Below are positions 9,304 through 17,374 of a DNA stretch of 64,000 bases, one piece after another; within the stretch, counting starts at the first letter, position 1; every line of letters begins with the position of its first letter. Source of the DNA: F23-B02 sp963625685 (GTDB lineage Bacteria > Bacillota > Clostridia > Oscillospirales > Oscillospiraceae); NCBI GenBank assembly GCA_963625685.1, contig CAVFTR010000001.1, forward strand, positions 186,001 to 250,000, read 5' to 3'. The notes beneath the pieces were generated by a model that saw nothing but the letters and a program-made list of their open reading frames with translations, made no database searches and was not told the DNA's origin. Both the position numbers and the translations under genes were made by a program.

Positions 9304-9489
9304 ATGTCTGAAGTCTATGTCAAGGAGAACGAATCTCTGGACAATGCTCTTAAAAGATTTAAGCGCAGCTGTGCCAAGGCTGGCGTACTGGCCGACCTGA
9401 GAAAGAAGGAGTACTACCAGAGCCCCAGCGTCAAGCGCCGCAAGAAGAGCGAGGCAGCACGCAAGAACAAGAATAAGCGTTACTACTGA
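9304..9489 (+). CDS. rpsU: 30S ribosomal protein bS21
   Basis: A 61-residue basic protein of the small subunit near the 3' end of 16S rRNA, involved in initiation. It shows the typical start SEVYVKENESLDNALKRFKR and the Lys/Arg-rich tail. A strong SD (GGAGGGAG) precedes the ATG. It has its own consensus promoter and intrinsic terminator and is therefore monocistronic. Confidence 0.97.
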   Translation: MSEVYVKENESLDNALKRFKRSCAKAGVLADLRKKEYYQSPSVKRRKKSEAARKNKNKRYY

Positions 9490-9501
9490 TAACGCAAGCA
9501 A

Positions 9502-9532
9502 AATTCCGCATCGAAAGATGCGGAATTTTTTT
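9502..9532 (+). terminator. Intrinsic terminator of rpsU
   Basis: An 11-bp perfect stem (AATTCCGCATC / GATGCGGAATT) with a GAAA tetraloop is followed by a run of T. Confidence 0.93.
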
Positions 9533-9572
9533 ATGCTCAGAGTGCTTTTTGCATAGGTCAACAGACCGTTTA

Positions 9573-9602
9573 TTGACAAATTAGCATATCTTACTATATA
9601 GT
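9573..9602 (+). promoter_or_regulatory. Probable promoter of the XRE regulator
   Basis: TTGACA (9573-9578) with either TATATA (9595-9600, 16-bp spacer) or TATAGT (9597-9602, 18-bp spacer) as the -10. The SD of the regulator gene begins only about 10 bp further, so the leader is very short. Confidence 0.7.
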
Positions 9603-9628
9603 GAAAGCGTAAAGGAGGTGTGCTCGCG

Positions 9629-10300
9629 GTGGAAATGAACAAAACGGGGAGGCTTATCGAGCAGATGCGCAGGGAAAAGAACATGACGCAGGCTGAGCTT
9701 GCCGACGCTGTCGGCGTATCGAAGCAGGCCGTTTCAAACTGGGAGCGCGGCAAGCGATTCCCCGACGTTTCGCTCATAGAATCTCTTTCCGAAACGCTCG
9801 GCGTGAGCGCGGCGGAGCTTATAAAGGGCGAGCGCATACAAAAATCGAACATCGAGGAGCGCGAGGTCACTCAGCTCGTTTTTGACGCGCTGAGGGTGCA
9901 GAAGCGCGAGCTTGACCGCCGCTGGAGGCTCATAACGCTCATCTTCGTTGCGCTGACGGCCATGCTCTGCCTCGGCCGGGAGTACGCGTTTTTCTTTGAT
10001 AAGCTGATCCTGCTCAATTTCGAAACATGGAGCGCCTTTGCAATGCTCATAGCCGTCGCTTTCGGCTGCGCTGTTCGTTATTTCAGCGCTGATAAGGAAA
10101 GCTTTTATAAAACAGCCCTCGGCGCGATGGCGGCGTGGATAGTCTGCGAGGCCTTTGCCGCGATAGGCTTTAAAAATGACCTTGTGTCGGTCATCGGACT
10201 GGTCACATTTGCCGCGGAAATGGCCTGGTATGTCCTATGCGGCCTCGCCGGAGCCTGGGCGACGCACGCGGTGATGTGGGTTCTGAAATTTAAAAAGTGA
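9629..10300 (+). CDS. XRE-family transcriptional regulator with a four-segment membrane domain
   Basis: Residues about 5-60 form a lambda-repressor-type helix-turn-helix (RREKNMTQAELADAVGVSKQ, then AVSNWERGKRFPD), the class found in many Bacillota XRE regulators. A charged linker (about 65-95) leads to roughly four hydrophobic segments (from LITLIFVALTAML, WSAFAMLIAVAFG, GAMAAWIVCEAFA, and the C-terminal AEMAWYVLCGLAG), so the DNA-binding domain is probably tethered to the membrane. GTG at 9629 is preferred because AGGAGG ends 10 bp before it; GTG at 9620 and ATG at 9635 are alternatives. Target and signal are unknown; the adjacent membrane protein is the obvious candidate partner. Confidence 0.8.
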   Translation: MEMNKTGRLIEQMRREKNMTQAELADAVGVSKQAVSNWERGKRFPDVSLIESLSETLGVSAAELIKGERIQKSNIEEREVTQLVFDALRVQKRELDRRWRLITLIFVALTAMLCLGREYAFFFDKLILLNFETWSAFAMLIAVAFGCAVRYFSADKESFYKTALGAMAAWIVCEAFAAIGFKNDLVSVIGLVTFAAEMAWYVLCGLAGAWATHAVMWVLKFKK

Positions 10301-10500
10301 AAATTGAATTGATTGTTTATATAAAAAGAAGCGGAGGGTGATATCATATGTTTGGTTAAAAATATGTAGGATAATATAGTGTGTTAATCGAAAATATGGT
10401 TAATGTGGAGGAACGTAATGAAGAAATTTAAAAAGACTATCGGGTAATTATTATGAGCAGAACTTTTTTAGTTGAAAAGCATGAAGTGTAGACTGTTAGG
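10301..10500 (+). other. AT-rich spacer with remnants of small genes
   Basis: This 200-bp stretch is clearly more AT-rich than its surroundings and holds three SD- or start-like fragments: an AGCGGAGGGTG followed by an ATG with only three codons (near 10348), GTGGAGGA followed by a 9-codon frame at 10418-10447 starting MKKFKK, and a 12-codon frame at 10453-10491. None is a convincing gene. The picture suits deletion of one or more genes whose 5' ends survive, or short leader peptides. Confidence 0.4.
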
Positions 10501-10511
10501 GAGTGAAATAT

Positions 10512-11330
10512 TTGAATAGAGACAATTCAATTATTAAGCCGAAGATAAGAATAATTGGCTTGTGCGCCTTGTCAGCCTATGAGCTCGTGCTGCTTATAAT
10601 AATGCTCGTCGCGGCAAATGCCGTCGGCTTTGGGACGTATGTTGTCGATAAGGGGCTTGTCGCGACGGTATCAACGCCGCTGCTGCTCGTTCTGTTCCTG
10701 CTTGCGCTTATTTATGAGATACGGCGTTTTTGGGGCAAAAGCCGAAACCGATGGGGAAGATACGCGCTCTGCGCAATTGCCGCCGTGCTGATAGTCGGGA
10801 GCACGGTTTGGTACGCATTTCACTCACCCGTGGGCGGAAAGCAGCTGCTCACGCCGATGCGCCAATACGCAGGCGACCTGAGCGCGCCGCTTTTGGCGGA
10901 TATCTCGCCTGACGAGAACGCGGAGCTTGAAGCCTGGATAGAGAAAGACCCCGCGGAAAACGACGGCCACGTGGTTTATAACAAAAGCGATCTTGCCGCT
11001 GAGATCATCAGCACTCAGCAGGATGTGCCGCCCTTTGCAGGACCCCGGGAGGGCTTTGCCGTCCAAGAAAACTATTACAGCACAAAGCTGTATTCCGACT
11101 GCGCGAGCGAGCGCGTGGTGCGGCTGCTCGTGAACGCGTGGGACTATCCGACATCGCAGGAGGGCACGCTAAGTAACGACGTAAGCTTTAAGCTCTCGGA
11201 AAACGACGGTCAGCACCTGATAATTTGGCGCGGACCGAACGTGCTCGAGGTCGATTACTCCGGCGCTGCAAGCCTTGCGGAGCATTTGGAGCTTTACGCA
11301 AGCGCCATATCCAAGGAGGGCAACAAATGA
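10512..11330 (+). CDS. Membrane protein of unknown function
   Basis: I do not recognise the family. The protein has about 272 residues with three N-terminal hydrophobic segments (AYELVLLIIMLVAANAVGF; STPLLLVLFLLALIYEI; LCAIAAVLIVGSTVWYAF) and a soluble C-terminal domain of about 160 residues, presumably extracytoplasmic. The TTG at 10512 is preferred: the same GGGAGTGAAATA stretch precedes the rpsU ATG, and here it places AGGGAG 8 bp before the TTG; a GTG at 10503 would lie inside that SD. The stop overlaps the next gene's ATG, so both are co-translated. It lies behind a membrane-linked XRE regulator. Confidence 0.72.
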   Translation: MNRDNSIIKPKIRIIGLCALSAYELVLLIIMLVAANAVGFGTYVVDKGLVATVSTPLLLVLFLLALIYEIRRFWGKSRNRWGRYALCAIAAVLIVGSTVWYAFHSPVGGKQLLTPMRQYAGDLSAPLLADISPDENAELEAWIEKDPAENDGHVVYNKSDLAAEIISTQQDVPPFAGPREGFAVQENYYSTKLYSDCASERVVRLLVNAWDYPTSQEGTLSNDVSFKLSENDGQHLIIWRGPNVLEVDYSGAASLAEHLELYASAISKEGNK

Positions 11331-11539
11331 AAATAACAGCATGCCCGTTCTGCGGCGGCGCGGCGGAGAGAGGCTACATCCAATCCTCGCGCCAAATAAT
11401 CTGGAGCAGCGGCAAGAAGGAAGGTTTCTTTCTTGCCGGTGACGGAGACATTAAGCTAACAAATGGCGTTCTGAAGCCGGGAATTGCCGAGAGCTTTGTC
11501 TGTCCTAAGTGCAAAATGATATTTACGCCGATCGAATAG
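11327..11539 (+). CDS. Small zinc-ribbon protein (DUF6487-like)
   Basis: A 70-residue protein with two CPxC-type knuckles, CPFCGGAAERGYIQ at the N-terminus and CPKCKMIF at the C-terminus, enough for one structural zinc site. The pattern CPxCG...G.I.S...I.W resembles the DUF6487 family as I remember it. AAGGAGG lies at ideal spacing before the ATG at 11327, which overlaps the upstream stop (ATGA); the frame is open further upstream but there it only shadows the membrane-protein gene. Function unknown. Confidence 0.75.
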   Translation: MKITACPFCGGAAERGYIQSSRQIIWSSGKKEGFFLAGDGDIKLTNGVLKPGIAESFVCPKCKMIFTPIE

Positions 11540-11545
11540 ACAAAA

Positions 11546-11581
11546 ACCCACCTTGCGTTTTTCACGCAGGGTGGGTGATTT
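11546..11581 (+). terminator. Bidirectional intrinsic terminator between convergent genes
   Basis: A 12-bp stem (ACCCACCTTGCG / CGCAGGGTGGGT, one G-U pair) has a 7-nt loop, T-rich sequence on the right and an A-tract on the left, so it can end the zinc-ribbon gene on plus and the nucleosidase gene on minus. Confidence 0.88.
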
Positions 11582-12238
11582 TTATATCTCGCCGAGCACG
11601 GCGCAGACGGCGTCAAAGGCCTTCTGCGCGGCAAAGGCGACGTTTTTCTCAAAGCTGCCGAGACCCGCTTCATCCTCGGTGTCGGATATGGCGCGGATGC
11701 AGTTAAACGGGATGTCCATTGCCCGGCAGACGTGCGCTGCCGCAGCGGTCTCCATGTCGCAGCAAATTGGGTCAAAGCGCTCTGTTATGCTCTCGCGCCC
11801 CTCGCTTTCGATGAACACGTCGCCCGTGACAGTGCGCCCGCATAGCATGCCAAGAGCGCGGCCTGTATCGACAACATTTTTTTCGCACAAAAAGTCCGGA
11901 TCGATGCCGCTTGGATGGTATTGTGTGATAAGCTCGGGCGTGAGGTCATGATAGACGCAATCCGTTATCATGACGCAGTCGCCTATGTGAACGCCGCCCC
12001 TTATCGCCCCGGCAACGCCGGACATGATGACTCTGCCGGCGCCGCAGTCGCGGATGAGCGCTCCCGCGCCGAGCGCGGCGTTTACCTTGCCGATACCGCA
12101 GAACACGGCGGACAGCTCGTGCCCGCACAAAACGCCGTTAACCCGCTGCATGCCGTGCAGCATGCTGACCTCTCCGCCGAGCGCGGCCCTGTACGGCTCA
12201 AACTCCGGCGCGCAGGCGCACAGTATTCCTATCTTCAT
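11582..12238 (-). CDS. 5'-methylthioadenosine/S-adenosylhomocysteine nucleosidase-type phosphorylase-fold protein
   Basis: A 218-residue purine-nucleoside-phosphorylase-fold protein, most like MTA/SAH nucleosidase, which cleaves the glycosidic bond of MTA and SAH. Support: N-terminal MKIGILCACAPEF, MSGVAGAI glycine turn, CDMETAA with the ribose-binding Met-Glu, and RAISDTEDE carrying the catalytic Asp. Residue identity in the base pocket cannot be judged by eye, so another purine nucleosidase is possible. The start follows GGAGGTGG and overlaps the upstream ybaK-type stop by 4 bp; an open frame upstream of this ATG is shadow. Confidence 0.82.
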   Translation of the reverse strand: MKIGILCACAPEFEPYRAALGGEVSMLHGMQRVNGVLCGHELSAVFCGIGKVNAALGAGALIRDCGAGRVIMSGVAGAIRGGVHIGDCVMITDCVYHDLTPELITQYHPSGIDPDFLCEKNVVDTGRALGMLCGRTVTGDVFIESEGRESITERFDPICCDMETAAAAHVCRAMDIPFNCIRAISDTEDEAGLGSFEKNVAFAAQKAFDAVCAVLGEI

Positions 12239-12792
12239 TCCTCCACCTCCCAGGGCAAAACGACGACTGTGTATCCGTGCCAGATCTCCGGCAGGAACTT
12301 TTTCGTAATATCGGCAGTCTTTATCTTCAGCGTTGACGTGTTTATGCACGGATGACAGCCTATGTATTCGTCCCTTAAAAGATCCTCGTCGATGACAAGG
12401 CGCACCCTGCCGCTGTCATTCATGAGCCCAAGTACGCTTACCGAGCCCGGTGTGATATCCAGAAGCTCCTGCATGTGCTCCGGCGAGGCAAAGGAGAGCC
12501 GCGCCGTGCCTATCTGCTTTGAGAGAAGCTTTGTCTTAAAGGGCTTGTCTCCGGGCATGAGCAGCAGATAAAACTCCGTCTGCTGCCGGTTCGTGAGAAA
12601 CAGATTCTTACATATCTTCGCGCCCAGCGTTTTTTCTATCTCGTGACAGGCCCCGATGGTATCGGCGTGCTCATGATCGACCCTGCCGTAGACAATGCCG
12701 AGCCTGTCGAGCATATCATAGCAGCGCTGCTCCTTCGGCAGACGCTCATCGAAGTTTTCTGGTCTGCCGCTGTAAAGCTGTGATGTTTCCAT
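12235..12792 (-). CDS. YbaK/ProX-family aminoacyl-tRNA deacylase
   Basis: A 185-residue single-domain trans-editing protein. Members (ProXp-ala/PrdX type) hydrolyse mischarged Ala-tRNA-Pro or related species. Motifs: AKICKNLFLTN, the conserved Lys region KPFKTKLLSKQ, the glycine loop ITPGSVSVLGLMND, and HPCINTSTLKI at the C-terminus. It is the middle gene of a three-gene minus-strand unit, 6 bp after the CoA-transferase and overlapping the nucleosidase start. tRNA specificity cannot be told from sequence alone. Confidence 0.87.
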   Translation of the reverse strand: METSQLYSGRPENFDERLPKEQRCYDMLDRLGIVYGRVDHEHADTIGACHEIEKTLGAKICKNLFLTNRQQTEFYLLLMPGDKPFKTKLLSKQIGTARLSFASPEHMQELLDITPGSVSVLGLMNDSGRVRLVIDEDLLRDEYIGCHPCINTSTLKIKTADITKKFLPEIWHGYTVVVLPWEVEE

Positions 12793-12798
12793 TTTCTT

Positions 12799-14133
12799 CT
12801 ACCTCTTATTCGACGGCAGCCAGATGCGGTTTGCCTCGGCGGCCCTTATGAGCTCATCTCTGAAATCGGGATGGGCGATGCTTACGAGCTTATCGGCGCG
12901 CTCCCAGGTCGTGAGCCCCGCGAGGTTCACGACGCCGTACTCCGTCGCAACGTAATAGGCAAGCGAGCGCGGCGTGGTTATTATATCGCCCGAGAAGGTC
13001 GGGACTATGCGGCTGTGCATGACGCCGTTTTTGTCCGTATACGTGCTGCTCATGCAGATAAAGGCCTTGCCGCCGCGTGACATCTGAGCTCCGCACACGA
13101 AGTCGAGCTGTCCGCCCGTGCCGCTTATCTGCCGTGTTCCCGAGCTCTCCGAGCTTATCTGCCCGTAGAGATCCGCGCCGATGCAGGCGTTGATGGACAC
13201 CATGCTGTCATTCTGCGCGATAACATAGGGGTCGTTTACATACGACAGGGGGCAGCCCAGGTAGTCGGGGTTATCGTCGAGCCACTCGTTGAACTCATGG
13301 CTGCCGATGGCAAGTCCCAGCACACCCTTGCCGGGGTGCAGCGTCTTTTTTGCGTTCGTGAGCTTGCCGGCCTTGTACATGGCAAGATATCCGTCAGAGC
13401 ACAGCTCGGTGTGCATGCCGAGGTCCTTAAGCTCGCTGCCGGCTATGAGCTCGCCGAGAGCGTTCGGCATCCCGCCGATGCCGAGCTGAATACAGGCCCC
13501 GTTTTCGATATACGGCAGCAGGAGATTTGCTATCTTGACGTCGGTCTCCGTCGGAGAGGGGTTCGGCATTTCATAAAGCGGAGGATCGCCGGTCTCGACT
13601 ATATAGTCGACCCCGGATATATGTATGCGCGCCTGCTCGCTGCCCTTTATGCGCGGGATATTGCGGTTTACCTCGACAATGACGGTCTTCGAGTTATCGG
13701 CGATGCATTTTGACAGACCCAGCGACGGCCCGAAATAAAAGTAGCCCTCGTCGTCCATGCCGGATACCGCCGCCATGCACACGTCGGAGCGGAGAAAATT
13801 CTTATAGTACCAGGCGAGATTTCTGAACACCATCGGCTCAAAGAAGGCTCTGCCCTTGTCGCACATTTTCCTCTCGTAGCCCGAGCAGTGCCAGGTGTTG
13901 TACACGAAATGCTCCATCTCAGGATCACATTCGATCACCTGTATGGGCCCGAAGATGAGATCGCCCCGTATCTTGACGCCATGCAGCTCGTCGCGCCGCC
14001 TCGCCAGAGCCGCGTCGCACACGGCGGGGAAGCCGAGATTGGACGTATATTCGACCCAGTCGCCGCTCTTGACGCAGCTGACGGCCTTATCGGCGCTCGT
14101 GAGCCTGGAGTTGTATTCATTTAAAAAGCCCAT
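12799..14133 (-). CDS. Acyl-CoA:acetate CoA-transferase (butyryl-CoA:acetate / 4-hydroxybutyrate CoA-transferase family)
   Basis: A 444-residue member of the acetyl-CoA hydrolase/transferase family; in gut Clostridia such enzymes move CoA from butyryl-CoA to acetate in the last step of butyrate formation. Support: KSGDWVEYTS near the start, GIGGMPNALGELI (about 218-230), MHTELCSDGYL containing the probable CoA-accepting Glu at E243, and ISGTGGQLDFVCGA. Close in length to But enzymes (about 448). The start at 14133 has TAGGAGG at good spacing; the open frame further upstream is non-coding. Whether the main substrate is butyryl-CoA, propionyl-CoA or 4-hydroxybutyryl-CoA is inference. Confidence 0.85.
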   Translation of the reverse strand: MGFLNEYNSRLTSADKAVSCVKSGDWVEYTSNLGFPAVCDAALARRRDELHGVKIRGDLIFGPIQVIECDPEMEHFVYNTWHCSGYERKMCDKGRAFFEPMVFRNLAWYYKNFLRSDVCMAAVSGMDDEGYFYFGPSLGLSKCIADNSKTVIVEVNRNIPRIKGSEQARIHISGVDYIVETGDPPLYEMPNPSPTETDVKIANLLLPYIENGACIQLGIGGMPNALGELIAGSELKDLGMHTELCSDGYLAMYKAGKLTNAKKTLHPGKGVLGLAIGSHEFNEWLDDNPDYLGCPLSYVNDPYVIAQNDSMVSINACIGADLYGQISSESSGTRQISGTGGQLDFVCGAQMSRGGKAFICMSSTYTDKNGVMHSRIVPTFSGDIITTPRSLAYYVATEYGVVNLAGLTTWERADKLVSIAHPDFRDELIRAAEANRIWLPSNKR

Positions 14134-14160
14134 GTCAGACCTCCTAACTGTGATGCCCCC

Positions 14161-14189
14161 ATTATCGCATATTTTGGTCAAGTGCGCAA
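14161..14189 (-). promoter_or_regulatory. Probable promoter of the CoA-transferase unit
   Basis: On the minus strand TTGCGC (14189-14184) and GATAAT (14166-14161) are separated by 17 bp, about 28 bp upstream of the start codon. It is divergent from ogg, whose start is about 60 bp away. Confidence 0.5.
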
Positions 14190-14251
14190 CTTGTAAAAAT
14201 ATGCGGCGGGGTATATAATTATTATAATTTTTTTGCTTTCGGGGAACTGCC

Positions 14252-15055
14252 ATGAAGCTTTGCAGCGAAAAAGAGCTCGATACGGTAAAGACCTTTGAGT
14301 GCGGCCAGTGCTTCCGCTGGAACCGCGGCGGGGACGGCGTTTACAGAGGCCTTGTCGACGGGCATTACGCCGAGGTCACGGTGAAGGACGGAGAGGTTTA
14401 CATAACATCAGACGCACCGGAGGATCTTTGGCCGCGCTATTTCGACCTTGCGACCGACTACGCCGATATAAGCCGCGCCTTTACGGGCCAATATCTTGAA
14501 AAATGCGTTGAATACGGCGCGGGCATACGCATCCTGCGGCAGGACAGCTGGGAGGCGCTGTGCTCATTCATCATATCCCAGTGCAATAATATAAGCCGCA
14601 TAAAGGGCATCGTCGAGCGCCTGTGCGAAGGCTTCGGCGACGAGATAAGGGTCGGAGACGAGCTGTATTACTCGTTCCCGGGCCCGGAGCGCCTTGCCGA
14701 GCTCGAGCCGGAGGACCTTGCGTGCATACGCTCGGGCTACAGAGCCGAGTATATCATCTGCGCCGCGCGAGCGGTCGCAAACGGCGATATTGACCTCGAG
14801 GAGCTGAAAAAATGCGATTACCGGCAGGCGATAAAAACGCTGCGCACCGTGCGCGGCGTGGGCGAGAAGGTCGCAAACTGCGTCGTGCTGTTCGGGCTGT
14901 GGCATATGGAGGCGTTCCCGATCGACGTCTGGATGAAGCGGGCGCTAAAAGAGAACTTTCCGCCGTCCTTTAAGCCCGAATCGCTCGGGCCCTACGCGGG
15001 ACTTGCCCAGCAATATATTTTCTATTACGCAAGAAGCAGGGGGAATGAAGAATGA
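14252..15055 (+). CDS. ogg: 8-oxoguanine DNA glycosylase (OGG1 type)
   Basis: Bifunctional base-excision enzyme removing 8-oxoG. The 267-residue protein has an OGG N-domain (FECGQCFRWNR), then the helix-hairpin-helix GPD module RGVGEKVANCVVLFG with catalytic K206 and FPIDVWMKR with D225; the 19-residue spacing matches the human OGG1 pair K249/D268. SFIISQCNNISRIKGIVE is the DNA-binding helix region typical of OGG1. The stop overlaps the HAD gene start by 4 bp. Confidence 0.94.
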   Translation: MKLCSEKELDTVKTFECGQCFRWNRGGDGVYRGLVDGHYAEVTVKDGEVYITSDAPEDLWPRYFDLATDYADISRAFTGQYLEKCVEYGAGIRILRQDSWEALCSFIISQCNNISRIKGIVERLCEGFGDEIRVGDELYYSFPGPERLAELEPEDLACIRSGYRAEYIICAARAVANGDIDLEELKKCDYRQAIKTLRTVRGVGEKVANCVVLFGLWHMEAFPIDVWMKRALKENFPPSFKPESLGPYAGLAQQYIFYYARSRGNEE

Positions 15056-15867
15056 AATACAGGCTCATAGCGGCCGATATGGACTCCACGTCCTTAAATT
15101 CAAAAAAGGAGCTCACGCCGAGGACCGTAGCGGCCATGGAAAGGGCCATAGAGCAGGGGAAGACCGTCGCGTTCTCGACGGGACGCAGCATAAGCCTCGT
15201 GCAGCCGTATATCGACATGGTGCGCGGCATGCGCTACGCCGTGACGGGCGCGGGGGCCTCGGTCATAGATACATATACCAATGAGAAGATATTCTATAAG
15301 ACCATAGACCCCGAGACGGTAAAATACATAGCGGCCCGCGCCGCGGGATACGTCATGCCCATATTGTTCATCGACGATAAGACCTACAGCAGCTCATGGT
15401 GCGTCGACAGCTGCGCGGACTTCGGCCTGAGCGCCTACGAGCCGATATACAGAAAGGGCATGCAGCTCGTTGACGACGTGTTTTCAATGTTCATGGCAGA
15501 CCCCAGGCCCGTGGAGAAGCTGAATCTGTTCTTTGCCGAGGACGGCGAGGCCGACAGAGTGTACGAGCAGATAAAGAACCTGCCCGTGAGCTTTACCTGC
15601 CATTCGCCACACTGCCTTGAGATAAACGCGTCGGGCGTGAGCAAGGCCGGCGGTCTGCGCGCGCTGTGCGCATCGCTCGGCGTCGATATGTCGGAATGTA
15701 TCGCGATAGGAGACGCTCAGAACGACGAGGAGATGCTGATGGCCGCGGGACTCAAGGCTGCCATGTCAAACGGCAGCGACAGGGTCCGGGCCATCGCCGA
15801 CGTCGTCGCTCCCGACTGCGACAGCGACGGCGTAGCGGCCATAATCGAACAATATTTGCTTGATTAG
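15052..15867 (+). CDS. Cof-type HAD-IIB hydrolase
   Basis: A 271-residue HAD phosphatase: motif I AADMDSTSLN (nucleophile Asp 9, acid Asp 11), a C2B cap, the Lys of motif III within VSKAGGL, and motif IV IGDAQNDEEM. Members dephosphorylate sugar phosphates or nucleotides such as FMN and PLP; the substrate here is unknown. The ATG overlaps the ogg stop, so the two are coupled. Confidence 0.9.
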   Translation: MKYRLIAADMDSTSLNSKKELTPRTVAAMERAIEQGKTVAFSTGRSISLVQPYIDMVRGMRYAVTGAGASVIDTYTNEKIFYKTIDPETVKYIAARAAGYVMPILFIDDKTYSSSWCVDSCADFGLSAYEPIYRKGMQLVDDVFSMFMADPRPVEKLNLFFAEDGEADRVYEQIKNLPVSFTCHSPHCLEINASGVSKAGGLRALCASLGVDMSECIAIGDAQNDEEMLMAAGLKAAMSNGSDRVRAIADVVAPDCDSDGVAAIIEQYLLD

Positions 15868-15888
15868 ATAAAATTATTATAGTATAAT
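15860..15888 (+). promoter_or_regulatory. Sigma-A promoter before the sirtuin gene
   Basis: TTGATT (15860-15865), 17-bp AT-rich spacer, TATAAT (15883-15888). It overlaps the end of the HAD gene and starts the sirtuin-tagA-tmk-fau unit. Confidence 0.75.
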
Positions 15889-15920
15889 AAACTGATAGTC
15901 TGACTTCTGGAGTGAGCGTT

Positions 15921-16637
15921 ATGGACGAGAAGATAATGCAGCTTAAAAAATGGATAGACGACAGCGAGAATGTCGTGTTTTTCGGCGGAGCCGGAGTTTC
16001 GACCGAAAGCGGCATACCTGATTTCCGCAGCGTCGACGGCCTGTACAATCAGAAGTGGAAGTATCCGCCCGAGACCATACTGAGCCATTCGTTCTTCGTG
16101 CGCTGCCCCGAGGAGTATTACCGCTTTCACAGGGAAAAGCTCGTCATAGACGGCGTAAAGCCGAACGCCGCGCATCTGAAGCTTGCCGAGCTCGAGAGAA
16201 AGGGCAAGCTGCGCGCGGTCGTCACGCAGAATATCGACGGCCTGCATCAGGCGGCCGGCAGCAAAAAGGTCCTCGAGCTGCACGGCAGCATACTGCGCAG
16301 CTACTGCTCGGCCTGCGGAAGACCGTATCCCGCGGATAAGATGAACCGCGGCGAGGGCGTTCCCCATTGCAGCTGCGGCGGAGTCGTCCGGCCGGACATC
16401 GTGCTGTATGAGGAGCCGCTGGACGAGGCCGTCGTCACCGAGGCCGTCCGCGTCATATCCGAGGCCGAGGTGCTCATCATAGGCGGCACGAGCCTGAACG
16501 TTTATCCGGCGGCCGGACTTATAAACTATTACCGCGGAAATAAGCTCGCGCTCGTCAATCTGAGCCGGACCCCGTATGACGGCGAGGCGGACCTTGTCAT
16601 AAACGAAAAGATCGGAAAGGTATTCAGCCAGCTTTGA
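15921..16637 (+). CDS. cobB: NAD-dependent protein deacylase (sirtuin)
   Basis: Removes acyl groups from lysines using NAD. The 238-residue protein shows the NAD motif GAGVSTESGIPDFRS, TQNIDGLH, catalytic His121 in ELHGS, zinc ligands C129-x2-C132 and C150-x-C152, then the VVRPDIVLYEE loop. The second zinc knuckle is CxC rather than the usual CxxC, one residue short, which is worth noting but can still bind zinc. ATG at 15921 is chosen because GGAG ends 8 bp upstream; a GTG at 15912 is in frame. tagA starts on the stop codon. Confidence 0.93.
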   Translation: MDEKIMQLKKWIDDSENVVFFGGAGVSTESGIPDFRSVDGLYNQKWKYPPETILSHSFFVRCPEEYYRFHREKLVIDGVKPNAAHLKLAELERKGKLRAVVTQNIDGLHQAAGSKKVLELHGSILRSYCSACGRPYPADKMNRGEGVPHCSCGGVVRPDIVLYEEPLDEAVVTEAVRVISEAEVLIIGGTSLNVYPAAGLINYYRGNKLALVNLSRTPYDGEADLVINEKIGKVFSQL

Positions 16638-17374
16638 GTAGAATAGATGTTTTGGGCGTCGGATTTGACGATCTGACGCGAGAAAATGCGATAGAGCTGT
16701 GCAAAAGGCTCATAGACGAGCACCGCAGCGCATATATGGTGACGCCGAACCCCGAGATCGTCATGGCGGCCTGGGATAATCCCGCGCTTGACGAGGCCAT
16801 ATCCGGGGCCGATATCGTCATACCCGACGGCATAGGCGTCGTCAGGGCGGCAAGGATAATCGGGACCCCGCTCAAGGAGCGCCTGCCCGGCATAGAGATA
16901 GGCGAGGCGATCCTTGAATACGCCGCCGCAAGCGGCAAGAGCGTTTTCCTGCTCGGCGCAAAGCCCGGCATTGCCGAGGCCGCCGCGGAGAAAATGCGCG
17001 TCCTTTTCCCCGGACTGGACATCTGCGGCACCAACGACGGCTATTTCAAAGATGACGGCCCCGTGATCGAGAAGATCAACGCCGCCAGACCAGATTTTCT
17101 CATGGTCTGCCTCGGCGCACCCAAGCAGGAGCTGTGGATGGCGGAAAACGCGCCCAGGCTCGACGTCGGGCTGATGGCCGGGCTCGGCGGCTCGCTGGAT
17201 GTTTTCGCGGGGACCGTCATGCGCGCGCCCAAGGCCTGGCAGCGCCTCAACGCCGAGTGGCTCTACCGCTGCATAAAGGAGCCCTGGCGCTTCAGGCGCA
17301 TATCGCGCCTCCCGCTTTTCATACTCAAGGCGTGGATAAAACGTATAAGGAAGTTTTTCAATGGAAAAGGGTAA
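16634..17374 (+). CDS. tagA: WecG/TagA/CpsF-family glycosyltransferase
   Basis: Membrane-associated GT26 enzyme that adds the second sugar (typically ManNAc) to undecaprenyl-PP-GlcNAc, the linkage unit of wall teichoic acid and related polymers. The 246-residue protein has TPNPEIV, catalytic Asp in PDGIGVV, LGAPKQELWM, GLGGSLDVFAG and the C-terminal APKAWQRLNAEWLYR appendage. The start is a TTG overlapping the sirtuin stop (TTGA) without a clear SD, suggesting termination-reinitiation. The LCP ligase at 5.1 kb belongs to the same pathway class. Confidence 0.9.
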   Translation: MSRIDVLGVGFDDLTRENAIELCKRLIDEHRSAYMVTPNPEIVMAAWDNPALDEAISGADIVIPDGIGVVRAARIIGTPLKERLPGIEIGEAILEYAAASGKSVFLLGAKPGIAEAAAEKMRVLFPGLDICGTNDGYFKDDGPVIEKINAARPDFLMVCLGAPKQELWMAENAPRLDVGLMAGLGGSLDVFAGTVMRAPKAWQRLNAEWLYRCIKEPWRFRRISRLPLFILKAWIKRIRKFFNGKG

